Shown: positions 1 to 11,200 of the stretch, one piece after another
Position numbering within the stretch: position 1 is the first letter of the stretch
Layout: every line of letters begins with the position of its first letter
Origin: Symsagittifera roscoffensis
Taxonomy: Eukaryota > Xenacoelomorpha > Acoela > Convolutidae
DNA: 64,000 nt
Reading direction: 5' to 3'
Assembly (NCBI RefSeq): GCF_963678635.1
Contig: NC_087068.1
Coordinates: forward strand, 15,813,872-15,877,871
Position numbers and translations under genes: made by a program
Notes under the pieces: generated by a model
Seen by the model: the letters and a program-made list of their open reading frames with translations, nothing else
Told to the model about the DNA's origin: nothing
Databases searched by the model: none

Positions 1-940
1 TCAAATAAGAACTATACACAAATTACCCCATAGAAAATATCCGGTGGAACAAAAGTTGATCAGTTATAAAAATGCACGAGTGCCACCAAATCAGGAAGAA
101 CTTTTTTGCGACTTGGCCGGAAAAAAAGGCCACAACGCTCGTCTGTAAAAAAGATGATGTATCCCTTTGTTTCAAGAAAAAATGAAAAAGTAATCAAGCT
201 GGGATTGTAAATTCTGAGCCCAAGTTTTTTGAACACTTGAATTTAAAAAAAAGTTGGTGAAAAACCCCGATGATTACTTGGCGATATCTCAAAAAACTGA
301 CGTTTAAATTGTTTTATTCTTTGTAATTGTAAAATACGTTCAATCTTGTTTTATTCAAAGTAAAGGTAATCACGGAATAATAACAAGCCTTTGTATAAAC
401 TGGCCGATCTTTGATGATTTTCCCTCGGGCTCAAACTTAGGACAAAACTCCAAAATCTTTGTTGGCGGTGTGCCATTTTTTAATAGAAGCTGCGTGCGAT
501 TGAACAATTATTCTAAAACAAGAAAAAACGCCCTTCAGCTATATAAAATATACATTTTATCTAAACTTAAGTTCAGTGTAGTTTCAACACTCAACAATTT
601 AAACGAGCAAAAACTGACCAAATTAAAACTCCGATACCAAAGGGTGGGTGCTTGTTAAGTAGATCCGACAAAAAATATTGCCTTCTTTTTCCAGAGTTTG
701 GATTTCTTCCCGTTGATTATCTGGTTGGGTTTTAAGGTATTCGCTTTAAATTTGAAATTAAAACCTTTATGATATAGAAAAAAAAACAAAAAAAAAACGT
801 TATCAATTGTTATTTTTGTTTTTGCTTTTTTCTAATGACGAATGTCTGAGATCAAAGAAACGCTTTGAATAATCATAATTATAATTATACTTTCAAGTGA
901 CACGACAAAATTCCAATAACAATTTTAATCATGCTTTTTG

Positions 941-1400
941 TTCCGACTTTCGATACGAAAGTAACGGAATATTTGTGCTCGGGGTGGTTTTTTTTTTCTT
1001 CAGACAAATTTCGACTATTAAACTAGCCATTTTTGACGGAATTTTTTTATATCATTCAAAAGGTATTGTTGTCCTGAGCTCAAATTTGAAAAGATGTTTC
1101 ACCTGTGATCATTTTTCGTAAAGTTATGGGGGTTTAAAGATTGCCATTTTGGCCAATTTGGGACAATTAACGCGCTATTAACGCGTAAGCGGAGAGTTAA
1201 TCCGTCTTAAAATCGTTCAAAATTGGTGAAAAGAAGCTTATTTGCCATAATTGATTGGTTACAAGGAGCTAAATATATCTTTTTGTACTTTAAATGGCGT
1301 GTGGGGGGATGATTTTCATAAAAAAGTTCAAATTAAAAAAAAAAAATTTTAAATTTTTTTTACATTTAATTTTTTAATGTTATTACTGCTCCATAAAACC
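941..1400 (+). repeat. Dispersed repeat, copy A (inverted partner at 39.4-39.8 kb)
   Basis: About 460 bp matches the reverse complement of 39365-39840 with scattered differences. Shared blocks include a terminal GACTTTCG/CGAAAGT hairpin, a CACCCC-type tract, the AACGCG...CGCGTT palindromic patch and GGCGTGTGGGGGGATG. No coding frame is shared, so it looks like a nonautonomous transposable element or MITE. I could not assign a superfamily. Confidence 0.7.
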
Positions 1401-1581
1401 TTAAAAGGCAGTCGGAACATTCAGGGCTTCGCCCTGATACGAGCAGTCTTGTTCACTTTGCTGTCACTTTGAGAGCACTCCAATAGGCAGAGTTGCATGT
1501 CGAGTGAAGCCTCATGAGCAAACAAAAATTTATTTGCATGTTTTGGAGGGCTTCAATTCCAGTTTGGGAGTGCGGTCTCTG

Positions 1582-1771
1582 TTTAGACAACCGCGTATTC
1601 ACACTCTTCAGTAGGCAGACAAGTACTATATTATCCAACCAGAATCGAGAGGAGAAAGCATATTTACGAAATAAAAAGTTATTAATTATGAATTTTTCCT
1701 TGTCTCGATACTGATTGGTTAATAAATCATTTGTCTGCTTACTGGCAAGTATGAACGCGCGGTTGTCTAAA
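1582..1771. repeat. Imperfect inverted repeat with about 70-bp arms
   Basis: The left arm (1582-1651, starting TTTAGACAACCGCG) is matched by the reverse complement of 1703-1771, with about a quarter of positions changed. The spacer is about 50 bp. A transcript from either strand would fold into a long hairpin. It could be a fold-back MITE or a hairpin-RNA locus; nothing decides between them. Confidence 0.65.
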
Positions 1772-2162
1772 TACTGGTATGTAAACCCAGTTTGTATGCT
1801 TAGCTCAATGCACAGCAAAAAATTGTCGCCTCAAATTCATTCCTTGTAACTGAATCTAGGTAATTGGTCCAAATAGTTCCTTAATGCAATTTGTATCAAT
1901 TGGTAGTTCAAAGAAAACATGTTAACACAGTTCAAAAAAATCTTAAAGCAGAGATGTTTAGAATTTCGAATTAAAGTTCTTCGTTTTCATTTAAATAAAT
2001 CTTGAATTAGCTCCAGCGTTGCGTAGTAACACATCTACAGCTTTGCTTCAATATGATCTGAGTGATTTTTAGCGTTTCTGAAATTAGCGTTTTTTTAGCG
2101 TTTCATATGATTTGACTTGTTAAGCGTTTGATTTGATTTAAAAAGATATCAATTGCGATGAC

Positions 2163-4023
2163 ATGGATTCGATAAATGAAAATGTTCAGAACAAACCTGC
2201 AGATTTCAAGGCTCGCAAAACTCTGACTGCTTGCAAAAATGCAAAACAGACTCAACTTGTAAATGCAAATTTGCATCTTGGGTTTCGCAAACAAAGTGAA
2301 GCGAATTATGGTAAATTGGAAAACATAGAAAAAGTGACAAAAAAGTAATTTTTTTTGTGACAAAAAATAGAAAGAATAACAAAACAAATCTTATATTGAG
2401 AGATTCTATCAAAAAAGACAAACTTGATGAGTTTTCCTGATGATTTGGGTTTTTTCTGTAATTTGCTCTTAAAGAACTTCTGTCTTTCCAATTTTTCTGC
2501 TGAAAAAGAGTATGCAATCTTCTAAGCTTTTGCATGAATCTAAAAAGCTCCAACTGATGCTACCTGTACGAAAATAAAAAATCGGGTTAGTTTAGAAACA
2601 TCTCATGAACAGTATCAACATTTCGACTTGGTGAGGAGATATATTGTTCAGCAGAAGCCGCTTGACCAGTTTTTGGTGCGCGCTCATTTCAATTTAGTGT
2701 ATATTGCCGCCGAGATATATTGGCACCTTAAGAAAACTTTTAAGTCAGCCCTCCGCCTCACCTTCCCCCATAAAATCCGCTACTGCTCCCGCCCATTACC
2801 ATAACAATTTTGTAGTGGCTACTTTAAACAAAAGCAAAAAATATTATAATTGTAACTACAAATCGGCGAAAGTGGAAAAAATACTTCTGCAAAAAACGAA
2901 TTATATGTGGACAATTCTTTGGAAGTAAATTGTGCACATAGTATCACTCTACAAAATAAAACAAACCAGACGGTTGGAAAGATTGATAAAATAATACACA
3001 TCTAACGGTCGCTCTTTGTGATTAATCTGAACTCCGTCATAGACTCAATTAGAGCTTTTAAACCATATCAATCGCAGAATTTTGCTGTAAGAGTTGTATT
3101 TCCCTAGATTTGTCAAATTTTATATTAAGTCACTTCATTTTATCTGATAAATGTTTGTTAAATTTCCTAAACCTCAACACAAAGAAGCTGATTTTTAAAA
3201 CAAAAACGCCCGACCAAAATGAATCCACGTCCTTCTTTTATTTCAGATTTATAAAAAAAACTCAATTTCATCCAAAAAAAGTCATTTCACTGAAAATTTT
3301 CAATGTTAAAAATACATCAAGTTATCTGGAAATTTAGATCTACGAAAAAAACTTCAATTGGATGCACTCCTTTCATTAACATATTAGTTGACCCTTCCTC
3401 ATTTATGGAAAAACATGGTCCCACAATCAATTATTTCAGATGAAGGGAAGTCGATCTTTTCAAACTCAAGAGTGCACAAATGGGCGGAGCAAAACACGAT
3501 CGATGACGAAAATCAGTTGAGATAGCGGCAGATCAAAAAAGCTGCGAAAGCGGTCCATCAGACAAGGCGGCTAATGTAAAACTAAGGGCAACACATTACT
3601 TCTAAACCAACTTACACAATGAGATAACTGGTCTACGAAAAAGTTACTCACAAAAAGGACAACCATGTTTTCAGCCCTTAAACGTAAACATTTGAGTTTT
3701 TGTGAAAAACTGTCACACTGAAAAAAGGTCACGTACTAAGGAAATCAGATTAAGCCTGCAGAAACAAACGCATTCAACCTACGACAAAATGTTGCATTAA
3801 ATTTGAACCATTTGTTAAACTTTCTTATTTAGCAGGCAGAGGAAGCAAAACTCCAATAAAAGGCCAGGTTTCAGGACACGCCGAACCATTGTCTGGAAGA
3901 ATAACTAGTGCACATGCCCCAAAGAGAGTTAGAACACCCGCACGAAGTCCGACAATTCACAAAGTTACACGAGACACCCGATTGAAATATCTTCCCGTAG
4001 ACCTCAAGGAACAGCTCAAATAA
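2163..4023 (+). CDS. Tentative plus-strand gene, basic low-complexity product, unrecognised
   Basis: I do not recognise this product and the model is weak. A chain of open segments keeps frame: an ATG exon 2163-2334; a short piece from about 2511; a piece from about 2699 with an S/P/A-rich stretch; 3440-3515 after a good acceptor (TTATTTCAG); and a terminal exon 3833-4023 after TTTCTTATTTAG, ending in TAA. The last exon is rich in K, R, T, S and P (for example KRVRTPARSPTIHKVTR). If real, the gene would be nested antisense to the TRPC gene. A competing minus-strand open frame overlaps the last exon (3871-4104). Confidence 0.25.
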
Positions 4024-5119
4024 CAGATATAGAATGTGGGGCCACCAAACTTCTTCAGAGAAACACGTTTTGTAAACCAAGTAGCAAGCACAAAAAACGG
4101 CCAAGATCTTGGACGACGTGCTCGGACGGTTTTTCAGTCTAGATATGCCCTGTTAGCACAAAACCTCAGTGGCATATTCAGGAACTACATTCAACGGCTT
4201 TGCCAATTGACTAGCTGTTACCACTCGCGTGAACGAAAATCACGCAGAATATTATAGCAAAGATAACAGAAACGTTCATTTTTTCCAGATCTTCAGTTAT
4301 CCCAGTTATGGTTGTCTTCGGGGGAAAATTGAGGGAAAGTCTCCAATGACACCAATGGTCGATCGGAAAGCTACCGAACCTGACCAATAGAGCGACATGT
4401 CGTCAATTCTAGACTCCAAAGCAAAAGTTGAGGCTGATACTCAAAAATTTTTAACAAGGCATAGTCAAGCCTTTCTAAAACTTCTGAAACTCTAGTAACA
4501 AATTTCATGCTAAAAATTTTTCATTCAATCTCAGAATCATTGGAACTTTAGATCTTAGCTTTTTTTGTCATTATAAAAGACGTCATCAATTCTCTAGCTT
4601 CTATTTTTAAAAAATTAATTTCAATCTTTTTAATGTAGTAAATTTAAATGCATAACGCAATTTCTAGATAACTTTCAAATTTGTAAGAAGCCTATATAGA
4701 GGTGAAAATGACCTCAATTTGTAGTAAAAATGCACCTTCTCTCATTTTCTCCAATGGATGGTGCTTTTAGTCATTTTGATAATTTTTCTTTCAATTCTTT
4801 CCCAACCATGAGATGGGGTGCTCGGAACATATACAATTATAGGAACAATTACAATTTGGGTAAAAGTAAAGGACAAACAAAAATAATAAGTGCAACTTTT
4901 TATTGATTAAAAGAAAAAAACAAGAATTTTTGAAACATAGATAGCCAGGTGCTCATACCATCAGCAGGGATTGACCTAGTCAAAAATTTACAACTGTTAG
5001 GTAGACCAAGCTGGTTATCCCGTATTCACTTAAACACGGTACCATTTCTTGGCGCTGCAATTATACATGCATTCAATAACAAAACCATGCAAAAAACCTG
5101 TGGAAAAAAGATGACATAC

Positions 5120-5245
5120 CTGAGTTGCTGGGAATTGGCCTGGGATGTACAGCATCCCTGACCCTGGCTACGGCAGCTACAAAGAATATGGACGCTATGG
5201 TCAAGTCCCACACATTCCACATGTCCATCAAGTACACACGAGCAC
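5120..5245 (-). CDS. TRPC: TRPC exon 10 (S3 helix)
   Basis: The acceptor is CATTTTCTTCAG|GTGCTC and the donor AACTCAG|GTATGT, phase 1 on both sides. LMDMWNVWDLTIASIFFVAA aligns with WWNLMDFAMNSLYLA of S3. Phase agrees with exon 9 across 7 kb that includes the retrotransposon. Confidence 0.85.
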
Positions 5246-8200
5246 CTGAAGAAAATGTGCCATTATCTTGTTATGAACTGTGGTACCGTGTAGTACTGCT
5301 ACCACAGTAACCTTGGAGAATAGTGCTATTAATTATTCTGTTACGTATTGTTATTATTATTCAAGGCCATTCATGCAGGCCAAACGCAATAGTCATTTCG
5401 GACGTTGCTGATCTAAGAGACACATGAAAAGATAGTCATGATCTCTAATCTAAAACCAAGACAAGTTATCAGTTTGAATTAAACGTTTTACTCATTCTGT
5501 TTTATAGTCCCTTGTATTAAACTACTAGTTATCACATGGCGCAGCCAGCAGAATTTCTGTCCCAAGACAACAGAACGGATATGGGGATTCCGGTATTTTG
5601 GACAACCGCGAACTCCGACCCTCCTTGGAACTTTAGGATATAGTTAGATCAATTTTTCTTGGCAGTGACAGTGAAGGAGAGCGTGGACCCGGAAATTTTG
5701 TTACAAGAACCAAAAGAAGTTCGGTTGGAACAGTTACCAAGACCAGAAACCCCAAGGGAACATGAAAATCCACAGGCGATTACAGATAGAGAAGCCAGAG
5801 ACCAACTAGCCCGGGACAAAATTAATCTGGAAAATGAAGAAAGAAGAGCTAGAGGACCAAAGGTTGGTCACAACGTATACTACAATGAGGTACAGAAAAG
5901 AGTCGCTTCCAGACTATTCTTGGCGTTGGGCACATCAGGCAGGAAGAAATTCGTTCAGAAGAATCCACATGTGGAAGTGTCAAAGTTAGAATTTCGAGAG
6001 ATGGTGGCATTGGCGAAAGTATCATTTGATAAATCACAGAGTGTTACGTATGAACGCTACAAGCTGTTTAATCGTTCACAGGAAACAGGGGAGTCACTCG
6101 AGGCATTTCATGCCGCATTAACTGCTCAAGCAGCCAGAGCAGAATTAGGGACACTGGAGGACGAACTAGTGCGTGACCTATTCATCTCGAAAATGAAGAA
6201 CGTGGCATTACAAGACACATTGACATTTGAAACATTTTCGCCAGAAGAAGTACTGAAAAGAGCGTTAAAGTTTGAACAAAGTAAACAGACAACTCAGGCG
6301 TTTCAGAAAACTAATGCAACGACTGCAAATACAGTTCAGGTAAATGGAGCAGCGAAGATAAAACAAGAACCCATAATGAGTATCGGCAACAAATATGCGA
6401 GCGGAAGGAGACAACAAAACAATGGGTACAGAAAAAAATTTACAGACAGAAAGGAGGGGAGAAATTTTTCAGACTCAAAGACGTGTACGCGATGTGGTCG
6501 AATATTCGGAGAAGGACATCTGAAGAAATGCCCGGCCATGGGCAAGACATGTAAAAATTGTTCTAAACCGAATCACTTCGCAAAAATGTGTAAATCACAA
6601 CAAGTGAATGAGATTGCAGAAAAATCATCAAGCTCAGATGAAGAGTGTAATTTGATTCAGTCATTCGAATCGTGTGAGGAGTTCGAAATTATGTCTGTTG
6701 AATCAGAACTGTCTTCGCTGGAAAAAATAGATGAATATATAAAACAGCAATCAAACAAAAACAAAGAAACCGAAAAGTACAGAAAGGATGTACAGAAGGT
6801 TGACATTAGACGAAATACTCGATCGAAACAAATAAGGTCACTCAAAGCTCTGGTGAGAATCGATCATCAGATCATAAATATGACCATCGATACGGGTAGT
6901 CCAGTATCTTTCTTGAACTGGGCGACTGCAAAGACGATCTTAGAATCTTCGAAAAAAACCAAGTTCATCCCACGGGAAAATCTCAATCTGACTACAAAAT
7001 TTGTAGACTATAACAAACAGCCGATAAACATACTGGGTGCAATCACCACGAACATCCGTTCGGCGGGGTGGGAAGTGGTGGGAGCATCGTTCCTAATCAC
7101 AGAAAGACGCACACGGTGTTTTTTGGGGCTGGATTTACAGAGTAAAGTGGGAATACACACAACACAGAAGTTGGCACCAAAAGAAAGGACAGTAAATTTA
7201 AGAATCTTTTTGATCGTCAAGGGTGTTCAAAAAACCATGTGGTCAGCACAAAGTTCAAATACCCGCTCTGTCCTTTACAAGAAAAGGGGAGACGCATTCC
7301 GATACACATACAGGAGAAGGTGTACGAGGAAATGAAAAAATTGTTAAAAGAAGGGCATATAGAACGACTAGACAAATGCACTAGTGATTGCTTTATAGCA
7401 CCTATTGTAATAACAGTGAAAAAAGATGATTCCAAAAAATTGGCGCTAGATGCGAAACCCATTAATAGACAGTTGTTTAAAAATAAGTATCAAATGCCAA
7501 ACGTGGACGAATTTTTAGATGGTGTTAGCCAAATTGTCACAGCAAACACAAGCGGTAAACTGTATTTCTCAGTACTAGATTTGAAGTACGCGTACAGTCA
7601 ACTTAAGCTGACTGCAGAGACAGCGAAACAATGCAATTTCAACATCATAGGTGGGCAGGCCACAGAAACTTACAGATTTCTGACCGGATTTTATGGTTTG
7701 GCAGACATGCCAGCAGAGTTCCAAAACGCTATGGACAGAACATTAAATCATGCGGAAAATACATTCTGTTTTCTTGATGACATACTCATTGTATCAAAAG
7801 GGAGTGAACAAGAACATGAAGAATTGATTATGAATGTACTAAAAAATTTAGATAAAGAGAATTTGGCATTAAAACTGTCGAAATGTGAATTTTTTCAACA
7901 GGAGGTGAATTGGTTGGGGCATAAGTTATCGATGGACGGAATTTCCCCTAAAATAGCAAAAACCGAAGCAATATTAAAACTTAGCCCGCCAACATCACTG
8001 AAACAACTTAGATCATTTCTGGGTAGTATAAACCATCTGGCCAAGTTTATCCCAAATGCGGCTACGTTAACAGAAAATTTGAGACCACTATTACGCGAGG
8101 AAAATGAGAAAAAGAAACTCAAAATTGTAAAAATTCAAGTAAAAAAAAATTCGAATGGAAAGAAGAACATTCGGAAATATTCGAGTCAATAAAAGCAGCG

Positions 8201-11200
8201 GTTGCGAATATAACAAAAATTCATTATTACGACCCCAGTCTAGATACTAGGGTGAAATGTGATGCCAGTCAAAGTGGGCTGGGTGCATCGCTAGAACAAC
8301 AAAACGTTGAGGGGGAGTGGATACCAATCGCATTCGCTTCCAGATACTTAAACACACAAGAAAAAAAATATTCCACAAATGAGCTCGAACTGCTTGCAGT
8401 TGTATGGTCAGTTGATCGGTTCAAAACGGACAAAGCACGACCGGAACGAAAGAAATGAAGATTCGCGTTCGTTTCAACGAGAAAAGCGTGATAATCCAAA
8501 AATCAGTTTATCTAAAAATCGTCAGCGGATACAGTCGGTTCAATCATTAGAAAAAACCAGAAATTTTTTAGATCACAAATCAGGCAAAATGCACTCAGGC
8601 GAATTGGAAAAAAGCGGAAAAGAAAAAAAGATTGAGACAGGAGCGAAATAACATCAATACATTGAGAGAAGAAGTAACAACAACGTTTCAAAGAACCAGG
8701 ATGATACAAAGGACCCCAAACAGATCACACCCAGAAGAGTCGGACTTCGAACAAATACCACAGGCGAGGTGGTATTTGCCAGATACACAAGGCAGGGCAA
8801 GCCCAGAAAAAAGAGGACAATCAACTTCAACTACTTCAACATCCAGCCCAGAAAAAAGAGGACAATCAACTTCAACTGCTTCAACAGCCAGCCCAGGAAA
8901 AAGAGGACAATCAACTTCAACTGTTTCAACAGCTCAATCAAAATTAGTTTCATTCCGGGAACTGGTTGGTTCAGGAAGTTGTACAGAACCTACAGAACTC
9001 ACATTACCAGCGATGGAGTTAGAGGCCATTTCGGGGATACAAAGCCCGAAACCACCAGGACTAATCACATCTGAAGACGAAGCGGAAGTGGGACAAATCG
9101 TAGAAGTCGACTTAACTATGGATAGTGACGACCGGGATTACAGTTCAGGAACAGAGACTTGTGGGATCAAACCACAACAGAAAACAAGACACAATTCAAG
9201 AAAATCCGAGTACAAACGGGGGGAACAGCTAATAGACGCAAAAAACCCGCTTTCACTCGACAAACTATTTGACAAAAGTCTACTCGCGGAATTAGTATCA
9301 GAAGATACCTGGATGGATCGGCTCAGAAGAGTGGTGGAACGAAACGACAGACATGAATTCGAGCTCATGGGGCCCTACACCAATCCTCTGTGGCACCAGA
9401 TGTCGGTGGTAGATGATTGCCTCCTGGTGAACAATCGTTTGGCCGTGCCCGAAAAGTTGAGGCAAGCAGTGCTCCGACGACTTCACCAAGGTCATCCTGG
9501 ACAGGAAGCAATGTTGGAGGTATCAAACTACCTGTGGTGGCCGCATATGCACAAAGACATAGTCAATATGGCCGAAGAATGTAGAAGTTGCACTCGTTAT
9601 GGTAAGAACGCTAAATATCTAATTCCAAAAAATTCGGCAAAACCACTCCCACTGTTGTCACAGCCAGGTCAAGAGCTACAATTAGATTATGCGGGCCCAC
9701 TTGAAGACCATAAGGGGAAGAAGATATACTTATTGGTTGCTATTGATAGATACTCAAAATTTCCATCAGTCAAAGTAACAAAATCTACAGGGGGAAAATC
9801 AACAATAAAATTTCTCCGTACTTACATAGACACACATGGAATACCGGAATCAATTAAAACGGATCAATTTTCTGGGTTCAAAGGGAAAGCAATGAAAAAA
9901 TTTTGCACCGAAAATAACATCGCGCAAAAATTCTGTCCAGTCGGGGATCATCGAGGTTGCGGCTTAGTTGAACGAACGATACAAACCATTAAAAGAAGAT
10001 TGGGGGTAATGCTACTCGAAGAGAAAGTACAATCGATTAAATTATCCTTGAGCACAATAATTAGGGACCTAAGATGGAATAAACAGAAATCAATAAAAGT
10101 GTCCCCGTTTGAAGCACACTTTGGTCGATTACCGAAAACGGAATTTAAGATTGTAAGGGATAAATTTCTGATGGATTCTGATCGTTTAGATAAGAACACT
10201 TGGAGAGATCTGCGCTTACAGCATCACAGCTGAAAAGGCGAATCAATCAGTCGAGGGAGAATGTGAAAATCATTCGGAAAGGACAGCATAGCAGGGACAC
10301 AAGCCCTTTGTTTCGACACGACACGGCGACAGCGAAAGATAAGGCCAGAGCAAAGGAATTAAAACAATTTCTAGAGGCAAACGCTCGGTGGAATGCCACC
10401 AGACGGGATCTCTCAGACAGCGAACTACGCCGGGTCGTAGATGAAACCAGCACGATAAAACCCGAACTGAGGAAAGAACTCTTATACTCATGGGAACGTG
10501 GATTCATCGAGGACAAACAAACTACATTAAAGGAGGATTTGTCTGGAAGTTTCCTCCGGAAACACAAACAAAGGAAAAGCGGAAAGGCCCTGACAATACC
10601 CTTGAAATCCAAGATAGTATCAGAGACACCATCGACCATCAAAACGGCTGCTGGTGCAGTATACAGAAAGAGCGACATAGCGAGATCTAAACTGCCAGCA
10701 CAGCCCAAAGCACATAACTCGGAGAAGAAGAGGAGCCCAACTGGGGAAGAACCGCGAAGTAAACAGCAGAAAACAGTAACACCTCAGGAAGAGGAAGACA
10801 GCGATTCTGCTGAAGAACACGACGCGAAAGACCGGGGGACAATAGACGAAAACCTAGAAGATAGTCAACTAAAGGAAAAAATCCAAAACTCGCCGAGCAT
10901 AGTCACATCAAAAGACACTAAGACCGGCGGAGGTCTTAACTTAGGAGGAAAAAGGGGAAAACCGAACAGGACCGGTGTTTCAGAACACAAAACCGACAAG
11001 AGGCAAAATACAAGAATCACGAACGACAAAACCTGCCAAAACAGTTACTAAAAAACGGGATACGAGCAATGAGGCAGTATACATAGAGTCGTCTGCACCG
11101 AAAGAAGCTCCAACAAACAAAAGAATCACACAACAGACAAGTGAAAAGAAAATTCTGGACACATTCCAGAATAATAACATGACATCGCAAGAATGGGAGG

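Larger units (their letters stand above)
1..2162. other. Gene-free AT-rich left flank with repeats
   Basis: I see no recognisable coding exon here. The stretch holds one copy of a dispersed repeat (941-1400), a short hairpin centred on CAGGGCTTCGCCCTG near 1422, and a long imperfect inverted repeat (1582-1771). Open frames are short and fall inside these repeats. The pore half of the TRPC gene should lie to the left, so this may be intronic DNA. Confidence 0.6.

Noticed and set aside
5035-5045. ACACGGTACCA, an 11-bp inverted match to the LTR start, outside the element
   Set aside because: Nothing around it matches the LTR; taken as coincidence rather than a solo LTR remnant.
4949-5161. Plus-strand 70-codon frame next to the LTR
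   Set aside because: It is antisense to the TRPC S3 exon, whose splice sites, phase and homology are clear.
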